A DNA stretch of 64,000 nucleotides, taken from assembly GCF_001659605.2 (NCBI RefSeq), contig NC_035167.2, positions 6,201,734 to 6,265,733 of the forward strand, given 5' to 3'. The notes below the pieces were generated by a model. It had not been told where the DNA came from. It worked only from the letters and a program-made list of their open reading frames with translations, and did no database searches. Positions 10,041 through 21,599 of the stretch are shown piece by piece. Position 1 is the stretch's first letter. Each line of letters starts with the position of its first letter. The translations under genes and the position numbers were made by a program. Source of the stretch: Manihot esculenta (Eukaryota; Streptophyta; Magnoliopsida; Malpighiales; Euphorbiaceae).

Positions 10041-10660
10041 AATATGTAGAGGGCTATACGGTAACAAGTTCATCCTTGATATGATTAGTTGTGATGTGAT
10101 GCATTTCATGATAGCATGTGTTTTAAATGCTTTATTATTCTGCTCACTGGGCTCTAGTAGCTCACCCTTCTCCCAAATTCCCCAGGTTTGCAGGTACAGG
10201 GTAGACTAGGAGGTCAGCAAGAGTATTGAAGTCATTTGTATGTAATAGATAGAATGTGGACATGATAAAATGTAAAGTTATGAATAGTTATGTAATGTAA
10301 TGATATTGAGGATTAGAGGTTGTGCTTGACCTATGTGTAAGGTATCCCTTTTAATGCATGATCCTAGATCTTTTATGATGTTTATGTAAACCAACTCAAC
10401 ATATGTTGTATTTGCCCATTGGGGCATTGGTGAGATCCCATGGAGGGGTTGATGTTTATGATTATGTCTATGTTCAGTGCATGCATAGGTTGAGTTTGGT
10501 GTTTGAATGAAAGAAAAGTTTTAATTTTTATGTATGTTGTTGATCATGTATGGGATTAAACAGGTTTACAGGTTGCATGTCAGGCTTGCTACAGGTCCCG
10601 GCGGCCTTAAGCCGACCTGGATCCTAGCGCCGGTAGCGGTCCGATTTTCGGGTCGTTACA

Positions 10661-10719
10661 ATACATTTTCATAAAAACTTTAAACTTTTCATATATCAAG
10701 CTTGACCTGTGCATGCACT
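10661..10719 (-). repeat. 59 bp direct repeat, copy 1 (LTR fragment)
   Basis: This stretch equals 11180-11238 base for base. It is a piece of the 3' part of a gypsy LTR in minus orientation and is joined abruptly to gypsy leader sequence at 10720. Confidence 0.85.
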
Positions 10720-11058
10720 GCTGCAGGGTCAATTGTCCGATCATCTCCCTCAATTCTGCCAAAGATGCCTCAATCGCAGCAAGTCGCACCTCTTGGTTAT
10801 CTGCCATGGTCGAACTTTGCTTTGATACCAATATGATAAAGGACTATTTTGACTTTGTCAGGAGTTTTAACCAATATCGTTTGGCTAAGATGAAATAAGA
10901 AAGAAAAGATAGTCTAGAAGACTAAAAGTCTTATTGAAAAGTGAATTTCTAATAGCCAACGAAGACTATTTATAATAGAAATAAAACCCTAATATGCAAA
11001 ATTATGAAAATACCCAAAATATCCAAAAACATAATTAAAATGCAAAATTGTTAGGCCC
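10720..11058 (-). mobile_element. gypsy 5' fragment: LTR end, primer-binding site, gag start
   Basis: On the minus strand an LTR-like stretch with a TATA-like TTATAAATAG runs to a primer-binding site TGGTATCAAAGC at 10830-10819, complementary to initiator Met tRNA with one change. A gag start follows at 10807 (MADNQEVRLAAIEASLAELR), cut off at 10720. It belongs to a gypsy family other than A or B. A similar LTR remnant lies at about 53095-53340. Confidence 0.75.
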
Positions 11059-11060
11059 GG

Positions 11061-11440
11061 TGTAATGATCCGAAAATCGAATCGCTACCGGCGTTAGGAT
11101 TCAGATCGACTTAAGGTCACCGGGACCCGTAGCAAGCCTACTATACATCTGAACACCTGCTAAAATCCCATACAAGATCATACATTTTCATAAAAACTTT
11201 AAACTTTTCATATATCAAGCTTGACCTGTGCATGCACTATAACTTTATACATACAAACCTCATATTAGAGCCCTCATCAAATGCTCTAGTTGGGTCAACA
11301 TTACATGCATCAAGCTTGATTCAACATATATCATCATTAAAACATTTACATAAAGATCATGTACAACAGGGATTATCAATACATTAGGGCCAAGCACAAT
11401 ACTAATCCTCATTACATTACTTTACATTACATTATTTTCG
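11061..11440 (-). repeat. gypsy LTR 3' part, inverted (left arm)
   Basis: This starts TGTAATGATCCG, the reverse complement of an LTR 3' end, and matches 12785-13169 in reverse. With the right arm it forms an inverted repeat of about 380 bp arms around about 1.35 kb. Confidence 0.8.
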
Positions 11441-13169
11441 GGCATAGGTGAGATTTCGCCCTCCTTTGGTTGATTTTATGTTTTCCTTCAAATCCTTCAA
11501 GTTTTTGATGAGTTTTTATCTTTGTTTTGGAGATTTTAAGCTAAGATCAAAGTTTTGAAGCTTGGAGACCCCTGGAGCTCGTTCCTCCATATCTCCAAGT
11601 TTGGGATCGCATCTCCTCTCGATCTTCAAGAGGTAAGTGTAGATCCTCATCTTATGTTTTTAAGTAAGTTTTATGAAGGGTTAAGGGGTTTTGATGCATG
11701 TTTAGGCTAGTTGTAAAATGTTAGGGTTTATGTTAGCTTAATGATAAATGTATGTTAAATGTGATGCTTGTTGGGGTTTAGGCTAGTTTTATACCCCTAT
11801 ATGCTTGATAATGTATTTATGCATGCTTTTAAGTGGAGTATGAGTTTGGAGTGATTTGGGAGGCTAGATGTGTGAGGCGAATTATTGGGTTCTACCATTC
11901 TGGAAAACCCAGGTTCAGCCGCCGAACCTGCCTGTGGAGGCAGTTTTAGGCCGCCTAAACTCGCCCCCAAAAGTTAGACTTTCGACTCTGGAGGGAGTTT
12001 CGGCTGCCGAACCTGCCCCTGAAAGTGCCTGACTTTCAGATCTGGAGGGACCTTCGGCCGCTGAACCTGCCGCCGAAAGTCCCCTGCCCAGCCTTCCTTT
12101 GTTTGTTTTGCATGCATGTTTATGATGTTTTAGGGGGTTTTTGGGGAGTTGTTTAGAGTCATGTTAGAGTATGTTTGGTCCCTCATTTGAGTCCATCTGT
12201 GTAGGATCAGACTTGAGGAACCGAGGTGATCAGCAGTGAGATAGCTGCTTCAGAGTTAGTTCAGAGTCAGCCAGAGGTGAGTAGAACTAAACTAATCTTT
12301 TATTGCAAGAAATCAAATGTTTTAAGCATGTTCATGCATCATGTATATGTAATAGGTTGGTTGCATTAGACCCCACGAATATGACGCATTGCATTATTTA
12401 TTGTGGATGTGGATGGACAACAGGATGACCCATTAGCCCTCTAGATATTATGTTATGTAATAGAAGTCCTGAGGAGCTCCACTGAGGGCCGGGCACAGAG
12501 CTTATGTATGTAATAGAAGTCTTGAGGAGCTCCACCGAGGGCCGGGCACAGAGTAGAGGGATTTTTGGGTCAGTCCATCTGTGATGTGAATTATTTGTGT
12601 TGTGATGCATTCCATGAAAGCATATGTTTATTAAATTGTTTTTACTGTTCTGCTCATTGGGCTTTTGTAGCTCACCCCTTTCCCCTAACCCCTAGGTTTG
12701 CAGGTTCAGGATAGACCGAGAAGTCGTTAAGGTTGAAGGTTGTGTTAAGTGTAATAGATTAGTAGTGGACATGTAATGCAAAGTGGCATAATGTCATGTA
12801 ATGTAGAGATATGTTTCATGGTTTAATATTGTGCTTGGCCCTAACAGTAGTGGTAATCCCTTTTTTGTACATGATTTATATGAAATGTTTTAATGATGAG
12901 AAATGTTGAACCAAGCTTGACGTATGTTATGTTGACCCAACTGGAGCATTTGATGAGGGCTCCAGTAAGGGGTTTTATGTATATAGTTGTGATGCATGTT
13001 CAGGTCAAGCTTGGTATATGAGGAGTTTAAAGTTTTTATGAAAATGTATGATCATGTATGGGATTTTATCAGATGTACAGGATGTATGTTAGGCTTGCTA
13101 CGGGTTTCGACGACCTTAAGTCGATCTGAATCCTAGCGCCGGTAACGGTTCGGTTTCCGGGTCGTTACA
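11441..13169 (+). repeat. gypsy LTR, 5'-truncated (right arm)
   Basis: This is LTR sequence from the leader (TCGATCTTCAAGAGGTAAG, matching the gypsy A leader) to the end GGGTCGTTACA. It has palindrome variants at 11910-12090 and a two-copy tandem cassette at 12466-12556. The first 400 or so bp, including TATA and cluster 1, are missing. It is a diverged relative of the A/B LTR. Confidence 0.8.
12466..12556 (+). repeat. tandem cassette in the diverged LTR, 2 copies
   Basis: Two copies of GAGGAGCTCCACYGAGGGCC plus GGGCACAGAG lie here, 55 bp apart, where gypsy A has an unrelated cassette. Confidence 0.75.
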
Positions 13170-13740
13170 CTATGTATATGGGACTAGGTATAGAGGCATC
13201 TATTTCTTCATTAACAACTACTCTTTGTAAGGTTGTCTATCTGATATCTCATTAAATTGCGGCTATAAATTGCTTCATTAAAATTTTAGCTTTAGTTGAG
13301 AATTAATTAGAAAGAAAAGTAAAGGCTTTAAGAACAAATCGAGGTAGAAAATTTTTGTCAGGAAGATTTAGAAATTGTGTAACAGAAAGAAGAAATAGAA
13401 TCCTATTGGATTAGGTTAATAATGAGATGAGTTAATATTGTCAATCAACTATTGAGGTGATACATTATTAGTAATCACTATTGAGCTTAACATAGTATCT
13501 ATATAATCAGTTCATTCCACTCCATATATGTTATAGACTAAAATAAACTTGTTTGTTGATTTTAAAATCATAGGGTTGTAAGATTGCTCATAAACCTTCA
13601 TATAAATTTCAGGTCCAAAGGGAAAAATATATTCTTTCCTAAATACTTTTAGGTAAAAGATATGTGTTCTTTAATAAGCAAGAGAATGGAAGTATAGGTG
13701 AGTTTGAATCATAGGGTATCACATTTTTTTAATTTTTTTT
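13170..13740. other. intergenic, nothing recognised
   Basis: AT-rich sequence without a convincing reading frame or repeat. Confidence 0.5.
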
Positions 13741-14600
13741 GAAGCATGTGGAGATAGGACAAGCCTTATAGCTATTACAAATACTAAAGTTAAAAGACAA
13801 GTTATGAAATTTACTGCATAATCTTTCAAGAAAGTACAACATTTCAAGCTAATGTTGACAACTTCAAATGGTTTACTAGAAAAGATATATTCATTCCTAG
13901 AAGATCATATCCTCCACATAAAAACTAAGAAAAGTTCAAGATAATCGGCCTCAACTTGTGTGATAAATGAGCAAACACCTTAGTAAATGCATATGATGAA
14001 AGAGCCAAAATATTCAACGTTAATAGACTTATATACCATAATTTGTTGGACAATTGGACATGTAAAGAATAAATGGTGAGCACTTTCTACCTTAGCACCA
14101 CAGAATGAGCATATGAGATTAATTTGCAGACTTTTTTTTTAATAGACAAGCCTCAGCAGGTAAGGTATCAAAGGCAAGTTTCCATAAGAAATGCTTTACC
14201 CGAGGTGGCACTTTTAACAACCAAAGTTGTTTCCACCACTTGATGTAGGAGCCAACGTTCTTTCCATATTTTCACAGATACACCATCCCTAAAACACCAT
14301 CGGAGGCCAAAATTTCGATTCTCTAAATAGAGCTAAAAATATTCCTCCAAAGATAGCCTGGACGAGAACTCAGAGATGCGTGTAATATTACATTTTTAAT
14401 AGCATTGCCAATCCACCATCAAGTTTTGAAGTTGAAAGCTTGGTCCGATTAGCCCAATGAATACCCTTAATAGCATCCTCGTCATCCCCACCTAATCCCA
14501 AAAATACATTAGTTCCAACAGGTGAAAAAATAAAATCGCGAAGCTTGGCGATAGGAACAATAGTGAAGCAAGTGACAGAGGAGAATCTCAAACTTTAGTG
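13740..14600 (-). mobile_element. LINE (L1-type) ORF2 3' end remnant
   Basis: Minus-strand translation in broken frames gives the C-terminal part of RT (IHWANRTKLSTSKLDGGLA at about 14460-14400), then a segment with GVSVKIWKERW near 14270, and the zf-RVT region (LWLLKVPPRVKHFLWKLAF at about 14230-14175). This is the usual order at the end of plant L1 ORF2. Several stops and frameshifts show it is old. Confidence 0.75.
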
Positions 14601-14639
14601 TTGAAAACAAGAGTGACACGTTCATTGCATTGAAGTGCA

Positions 14640-15007
14640 TTGTTAGGTCCTAGTCAAAGCCAAAAAAAATTTTTTTCTCCTTTTCTACTACAAGTACAAA
14701 GAATATAAATAGAAGAATAAACAATAGCTTGGTCCTATTCTCAAGTCCACATAATCGGCTAACATGAGATTTTAGTAGCAGAACTAGTCAATATACTTCC
14801 TATTCTTGATAATATTTATCGACGATCGTCGCAATGATCTATCATTACCTCCCCCATCGGAAGGAACCTTGTCCTCAAGGTTCAAATTGGGAAATCGAGC
14901 TTTTAAATCTGCAGTAGACTCCCAAGTAGCATCCTCAGGCGAAAAATGCTTCCAACGAACTAGACTTTCCTCCGTAATGCGATTGCCTGATCGAATCCAG
15001 TGAGTAT
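14640..15007 (-). mobile_element. gypsy chromovirus fragment: pol C-terminus and start of 3' LTR
   Basis: On the minus strand a chromodomain-like end (SLVRWKHFSPEDATWESTA) leads to a purine tract (GATGGGGGAGG) and then an LTR-like start. A chromodomain followed by polypurine tract and LTR is the 3' end of a chromovirus, here of a second family unlike gypsy A. It is cut at about 15003 against plus-strand pol of the same kind of element. Confidence 0.75.
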
Positions 15008-15540
15008 CCAAATTAAATCCCATCTTGCTTCTGATCCTTACATGATTAATGTCAGTCGGTTGGCTTCTACCAACCCGGGTCATCCATATTCATGGAAGAA
15101 TGGATTACTTTTCTACAAGAACAGAGTAGTGGTTCCTCCTCACTCTGACTTGCCCAGTAAGCTTTTGCAGGAATTCCATGACTCCCCATGTGGTGGCCAT
15201 TCTGGTATTTTACGCACCTTTAAGAGAATTGCCCAACAGTTTTACTGGCCTTCTATGCGATCCTACATCCAAGACTATATTGCTGCCCGTTCTGTTTGTA
15301 AAAAAAAATAAGGCTGCAACTACAAAGCCAGTTGAACTTCTTCAGCCCCTGCCGATTCCTCATCAGGTTTGGGATGATATTGCAATGGACTTCATCGATG
15401 GTCTTCCTTTTTCGAATGGAAAGACTTCAATTTTGGTTGTCATCGACAGGTTAAGCAAGTATGCCCACTTCTTAGCATTGGACCGATTGAATGCGAGGAT
15501 TTCAACGAGTCCCTTTCTAAAATTCGACAAACTGGGCCTT
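15008..15540 (+). pseudogene. gypsy integrase fragment
   Basis: Plus-strand frames give an H2C2 zinc finger ([18 protein letters not shown], then a Cys pair near 15295) and the start of the integrase core ([27 protein letters not shown]). A run of A at 15300-15309 breaks the frame between finger and core. It is cut at about 15535 and followed directly by gag, an order no intact element has. Confidence 0.8.
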
Positions 15541-16020
15541 TGAGAGAATACCAGCGGGAATTTGAACGCCTAGGCAATAAGGTGAAAGGATGGATGCAGA
15601 AGGCGTTGGTGGAGACTTTTATGGGCGGCCTCAAAACAGAGATTTCAAATGGAATCAGAATGTTTAAACCTACGACGCTCAAGGAAGCAATTAATTACGC
15701 TCGAATGAGAGATGAGCAGTTGCTTCGACAACGAAAGGCAACTCGCCCATCTTATCAGTTGAGCTCTTCTTCTCCAGTTAAGAGCAAACCGACGACACTA
15801 GTAAAGAGGCTCACCTGGGACGAGATGTAAAAAAGGCGAGCTGATGGTTTATGCTTTAACTGCAATGAAAAGTTTGTGCCAGGGCACAGGTGTTCTAAAC
15901 CTCAACTGCTTCTACTCGACGGTGGCTGTAATTTTGATGACGACGATGAGGAGGCAGAATCAGAAATTTCATTACATGCCCTTACTGGGTGGTCTTCCAC
16001 AGGTACCATGAAAATCACAA
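15540..16020 (+). pseudogene. gypsy gag fragment with zinc knuckle
   Basis: The gag domain (YQREFERLGNKVKGW, LKEAINYARMRDEQLL) is followed by a CCHC knuckle (CFNCNEKFVPGHRC), an acidic stretch and the start of protease (SLHALTGWSS). A stop at 15828-15830 interrupts it. Gag follows integrase here, so the piece was joined by rearrangement. Confidence 0.8.
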
Positions 16021-16320
16021 TGATCTACCATACATCAATGTCTTGAACAAATGGGAGAGATACTGCAGGATTATCCACAATTAGCACTCCGCAAGAAGTA
16101 GAAAAGCATAGATTTTGCATGGTGGAAATTTTCTCATGTCCACGACGTGGTGGGGAAGCTCGCAGAGAATCACCATAAGGAAACAGTGGCATATTATCTG
16201 GTGGAGAAGAAGAGACACCCAATAAGTCCCTACAATCGGAATGAACATGGCCAATGTGACCACAAAAATAACAAAATGTATTTAGTTTTTCATACTTAAA
16301 ATTTTTAAATTTGAATCTGG
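16020..16320 (-). pseudogene. LINE ORF1-like fragment (CCHC knuckle)
   Basis: Minus-strand translation shows YEKL-NTFCYFCGHIGHVHSDC, a CX2CX4HX4C knuckle, followed by PYGDSLRASPPRRG. That order is typical of the ORF1 or DUF4283-type protein of plant L1 elements. With the ORF2 end at 13740-14600 on the same strand it may be the other end of one LINE. Confidence 0.65.
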
Positions 16321-16610
16321 TCTAACTCTCTCCAAAAGTTAGTTCAAATAGAAGAAGTGCCCAAAACTCTTATAAGGTCACATGACTCTTACTTCAAACC
16401 AATGTGAGAATTAGGACTAAACTGGAGTATGAAATATATACTCATGAAGGGCCCAACTAGCTGAGAAGACTCTAATGCCATGTTAAAATTTTAGTCAAGT
16501 CTAACTCATCCAAAAACTAGCTGAAGGAGGAGGAATGTCCAAAATCTTTATAAGAGACAAAGTATCCTTATTTCAAACTATTATGGGATTCAAAAAAAAA
16601 TAAATTCAGA
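16320..16610. repeat. diverged direct repeat of unknown type
   Basis: Two similar stretches, about 16320-16430 and 16495-16600, share TCTAACTC.TCCAAAA, GTCCAAAA.TC.TTATAAG and a TTATTTCAAAC-type end. Such text is common at ends of plant DNA transposons, but I cannot name the family. Confidence 0.4.
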
Positions 16611-19154
16611 TCATCTTACCATTTGCAAATGTTAAGTGTTCCCGACTTACAATGATTCTCGAAGATCCACTAATAGGTATTTGCTTGTATGACAGTACAT
16701 ACTTGCCTGGATCTGGTCCACCATGAACTAAGCTACCTCTAAGGCACAACAAATGAGTCACTCCCTAAAAAAAATTAGATGGGACCCACTTCAATATCTC
16801 TTGGGTCCACGGTGGGTTGAGTCCACCTAAGAATTTCCATGTATTGATACCATCCATCACTATCACTTTCATCATATTCAATAATAAAGCCTATGGAGGT
16901 GGCTATCAAACCTAGCCTTGAGAGGGAGATTGTATATTCTAATCCAAAATGATTGAAAAGAAAATTAATTCCTTGGCAGAAGGTTGCATGTCGTAAGAGC
17001 ATTCACCAAGTACCAAAATAAAAAAAATTATACTCTCAAAATAGAATCGAAAGAAAATAAAGCCCGTAATGAAGTTCAGTACCTTATTTATAAAAGTCCA
17101 ATTTTAATTTATGTAAAATAAATTTAAAAAAAAAAAAAGAGAGAAAAAGAAGATCTAAAATTTAAATCTTTGGCAGTTATATGATCAAAAGAAAAGTTTT
17201 AAAGTGACTAATTAAATTAGAAGTTTTACTTAGAATTGATTGCAAATCGGCAAAAGAAGTTTTGCAAAAAGATGTTCAAAATCTTGCATCAAAATAAATT
17301 TTTACTCTGTGGCAACCGATTTTAAGTATTTTTTATTTTAAAATTGAATTCATAAGAGGAGACATAACTTCTAGTCCATAGTTCTTAACTAGAGAATTTC
17401 TATAAAACAAGCCATAAAGCCTAACCAAACCCAAAAAACCTAGTTCTTGTAAATTTCTTCTATAAAACTGATGGTCAGCTTTCTTGAAAATCCTTCTGAT
17501 ACTATAAAATATTCTTCAAACAATAAAGGAAAACTATTATTTTTTACCTAGATCTCATGCTATGGTCTAATTAGCAGTAATTCAAACAGAATGGAAGGAT
17601 GAAAGGGTGGAAACCAGTTGGTTCTGGAGTTTTAGAATTCTATTGATAGTACTCCATCTCCATCATTGCATATGGGAATATAGAATGTAAAGAGAAAAAG
17701 GCATAGCCAGAAGAATTGTGTGAAATAAGTGAATTCCATTTGAGTCATGATTGATTGTCTAACTTATTGCAAAAACCCTCCAGACAAATCGTTAAGCTCG
17801 TACGAGTAGTGAAGAAGGAAATGAGAGTTGTGGTTGGTTGTTGATCAAACAAAAGCATGGGAGAAACCACTCAAATCTATTTTTTTTAAAAAGAAGAATA
17901 AGAAAAAGAGGAAAAAGAAAAATGAAAGAAAATGAATTTTAAAAAAGAAAAGAAAATACTGGCAAAAATTATTATAGCAACATTTTCATTATTTTTATTT
18001 TTTACTTTTACTTTTACTTTTATCTCTAGCTAGGAAAATAGTTATCTGTGAGATCAAATAATTTTTACTATTCTCTTTTCCAAAAAGGATAGGATAGGTC
18101 ATATTCACCAATCACTGTTCATTCATCAAGTTTTCATTATTCTCTGACAATCACTATCACTTATTGTACTATAATTATATGAAGACCAAGTGGCAACAAT
18201 CATTAAGGCTACCAAAATCACAAGTTCGTCCTTTGGCTCATCTTTAAAAGAAGAATTCATCTCCATTCTAAATTACAGCTCAAGAGGAAGAACTTAAAAG
18301 AGTTTAGAACTCATTCATCTTTGCGCAAGCTTCACAACTTCTAGAAGCACTTTAAGGTAGAGGGAGAAAGCAAGCCTTAGCCTTAACCTTAGGCACCTCT
18401 TATAAAACCTACAAAACTATTGTAGTTTTATTATTGTAGTAGTCATAAGTAGGTCACATATTGAGCAACTCTTGTACACTACTATGAAACCACAGGATCT
18501 TCCAAATCTTTCAAAACCTTTGTAATCTCCTTACAAACTCTTAAAATTTATAAGATCTTCAAGTAAGTTATTTACAATGTTTACCTAAAAATGCAAACAC
18601 AATGGTTGGTTCTATTACCTAACTGCATAGATATACATATGTATATATTATCATAGCAGAATGGCTCTATCGTCCATTGATCTACTTATATGTGTATTAT
18701 CTCTTATAACTTATTTGTCTATTTTGTGTATTTATTTTGTTTTATTTTATTTCTTATGCTTCTTTTTTATTTTCGCTTTCCACTTTCATTATTTGTTTTT
18801 CTTGGTTTAAAGTTATATATAGATTCGATTCTCGGTGGCCCTTGGTGTCATATTAGGATGATTTTAGAAGTAAGTATTCTTCTTGGTCATACAGCCATAC
18901 AAAACCCTTTCTTCTTGTTCAAACTATTTTCGACAGTGAGAACTATATTTCCAAGTTTATTGTTTCAAAAAGTGTTAGGAACTACATCTTCTGAAGAACT
19001 CATTTTTCTTTCATTTTGAAATAGTGATGATATAAGTTCTCATCACTTGATAAAAATTTCTCCTTATAATTCACTTCTCATCTCAAAACACCCAAATCTC
19101 ATAGTAGAAATATCATGTGGGATGGTTGTTGTATTGATTAATAAGATATTATAA

Positions 19155-19160
<6 letters not shown>
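16610..19160. other. intergenic, AT-rich
   Basis: Long A/T-rich sequence with poly-A runs, a purine-rich stretch (17880-17960) and no supported gene. A segment around 18240-18420 is less AT-rich and looks transcribed-leader-like, but I recognise nothing in it. Confidence 0.5.

Positions 19161-19162
<2 letters not shown>

Positions 19163-19197
<35 letters not shown>
19163..19197. repeat. (AT)n microsatellite
   Basis: About 17 uninterrupted AT units follow a run of A. It is probably polymorphic. Confidence 0.95.
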
Positions 19198-19199
<2 letters not shown>

Positions 19200-19297
19200 A
19201 CAATGCTACACAGATAAATATCGATATACGATATATGCAATGATAATGATAGAATTTATCTGAACTTAAAATAGGATTGATCTAATTCAATCTATAT

Positions 19298-19763
19298 ATT
19301 ATAAAAGGGGAAAAGTATAAAAAAGTATATTGTGGTTTCACTGATTTTTCATTTCAAAATTTATAATTTATTTTATGTCAAAATGGTATTTCATAATTTA
19401 TCTCCTTTAATAAACAGTGATAAAATCCTAACATCATCGAATATTACCGACGTAGAAGGTATTCTTATTATTTTTAATTAATAAAGTTTTTTTTTAAAAT
19501 AATTTATATATGGACTACCACATCAACTCATTATTTTCTATTTTTCCTTTTTGTTAATTAAAATATTAAAAAATAATAATTATAAATTATATATAAATTG
19601 CTGCGTGACCAATATTTGACAATATTAGAATTTTGTTACTGTTTATTAACGGAAACAAACTAAGAAATACCACTTTGACACAAAACAAACTACAAATTCT
19701 TAAGTATAAAAGTAAAATCACATCATAATTTTTTAGTTTTTTTTTATATTTTCTCATTATAAA
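19298..19763. mobile_element. MITE-like foldback element
   Basis: Two arms of roughly 160 bp (about 19298-19455 and 19597-19763) are inverted copies sharing TTTATGTCAAAATGGTATTT-type text and TAATAAACAGT. They are diverged by many substitutions. The 140 bp centre is plain AT-rich. No transposase is present. Confidence 0.7.
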
Positions 19764-20888
19764 AAACACAATTGATAAATATTATCATATTTTATAATTA
19801 AAATTAAATAAAATTTAGTTATTTTAAAAAATTAAAAAATAGTAAATTTATTGATATTTTTTAATCATTCATAATAAAAGTAATCTATGAAATTTATCAA
19901 ATAAAATTTCAATAGTAAAAACTTTATTTTATAATTTGAATATATATTATTAAATATTTTACAATATAATAAATTTTAAATTCAAAAAAATAATAATCGA
20001 TTTAACTTAGATTTTTTAAATATTAGTAGATTTATATATTTTAATATTTTGCTAACTCATAAAATTAATTTAACAAATAAAACAATTCCTCCCTTCCAAT
20101 ATAGTATAGATAAATTATAAAAATTAGAATAATTAGAGATATTTAAGTTAAATTATTAACTCACTAAAAAAAGAATTGATAATTTTATATACTTCTTATT
20201 TTAAAATTTTTTGTTTCATTAATATTTTAAATATTCATTAATTAAATTTAAAATCTTATTTTAATTTCTACTTTAAAATATGAATATATTATTTTAATAA
20301 TTTATAAATATTTATCTAGATCCTTAATTTGAATTTTTAACAAAATCTTAAATTAATTTAAGGAATAAAATTATCGTTTATTTAAAAATTAAATTTTAAA
20401 TAATAAAATTATTGTCTACATAATCCATATATATTGCCATTTACCTTGCTTAGTTTACTAAGCTTAACTTATATAAATATAGACAAAATCCATCTTTTAA
20501 TCGCGGCATCGAATGATGGAGAAATATCCCCATTCATAAGAATTAGCTTCTTCCTGAAACTAAATATAATTTTATATATTTTAATTAATTTTACATAAAA
20601 ATTTATAAATTATTGATGAAATGATTATTGAATAATGATGTTGAATTTATTCTAAATATATTTTATATAATTAATAAATTTTTATAATTAATATTAGAGT
20701 TAATAAATATTAATATTTAAAATTATAAATAATAATAAAAAGAACAAATAATAATGAAACCTTAAAATATTTAATCTATCATTATGTAATAAAGTTTTAG
20801 CTAATTAAAATTTAAAAGAATTGGAAAATTAAATATTTACATGGCTGGAAATCCAACTCAGTATAAAAGACAAATACATTGTTTGTTG
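19764..20888. other. intergenic, extremely AT-rich
   Basis: Almost pure A/T sequence with no reading frame or recognisable element. Confidence 0.6.
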
Positions 20889-21570
20889 CATGATCAAACA
20901 TAATTTAACTACATTTTTATTATCTTTATTATTGTTTAATTACATATTTTTCAGCTTAATTTATGATTTTTATCTTGTTTTTACAGAAAAGCAAGAAAAT
21001 GGAAAATTATAGAAAAAGCGCAGAAAAAACTGGAAAAGTGATTGGGTCAAAGTGATTTGGCAAAATTACTGCCCAAATCGAGCTGAGGCAGAAAAATCCG
21101 GAAGTGAATTTTCAGAAGTGATTGGGGCAAGCGATTTGCCTAAATCACCCTCCCAAATCGCCCAAATCACTTTTACGCAGAAAAAGACAGCAGAGGCGGG
21201 AAAAGTGCAGAAATTCAGAATTTAAAAGAAAAGAAGTCCAAATACACCTCAAACACCACCAGCTCAATTCCAAAAGTCACGATGATGTCCTTCTACCAAG
21301 AGAATTCCATCTACAACAAAATTCAAAAATAAAAGAGGAATCAAAGACCACAAAAGACCAAGTCAAGATGGGAATTTCCAAACCCTAATTAGATTAAAAT
21401 TCTCCAGCTATAAAAGGAGACAGCATCTAACCCAGCAACATCATCATCCCTCCTCCTCGGAAATTCTGTAGAATTACAGTAGACTCTTCTTCTCTTCCTT
21501 TCTTCTTTCTTTTGTGTATTTCGTCCACCATGAGTTGCTAAATTCATTCTTTTCTAGTTGAAGTTGAGGA
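20889..21570 (+). repeat. 'family D' LTR, 5' part only
   Basis: It starts TGATCAAACATAATTTAAC and is homologous along its length to the complete solo LTR at 58217-59724, including the leader text TCCACCATGAG.TGCTAA. It holds an array of GTGATTTG / CAAATCAC motifs (21035-21180) and a TATA box at 21409-21416. The LTR's last 800 or so bp are missing; copia sequence follows. Confidence 0.8.
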
Positions 21571-21599
21571 AATTTAACATGCAGTCATACTTTGAATCA

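Larger units (their letters stand above)
4650..10660 (+). mobile_element. Ty3/gypsy chromovirus 'gypsy A' (Tekay/Del-like), 5'-truncated
   Basis: The copy begins abruptly inside gag at the zinc knuckle and runs through protease, RT, RNase H, integrase and a chromodomain-like tail to a complete 3' LTR. The 5' LTR and most of gag are gone. Pol before LTR, RT before integrase, and the chromodomain-like end identify a chromovirus. A near-identical family member lies inverted at 56568-64000. Confidence 0.95.
8399..10660 (+). repeat. 3' LTR of gypsy A (2262 bp)
   Basis: It starts TGTAATACCCGG and ends GGGTCGTTACA, with inverted termini TGTAA/TTACA. Internal landmarks in order are a first cluster of TTCGGC-N-GCCGAA palindromes (8573-8725), a TATA box, a CT-rich leader, a second palindrome cluster (9258-9500), and a three-copy tandem cassette (about 9890-10040). 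A matching LTR closes gypsy B. Confidence 0.9.

Noticed and set aside
18240..18420. Retroelement or pararetrovirus leader
   Set aside because: No primer site, coding domain or second copy in the window supports it.
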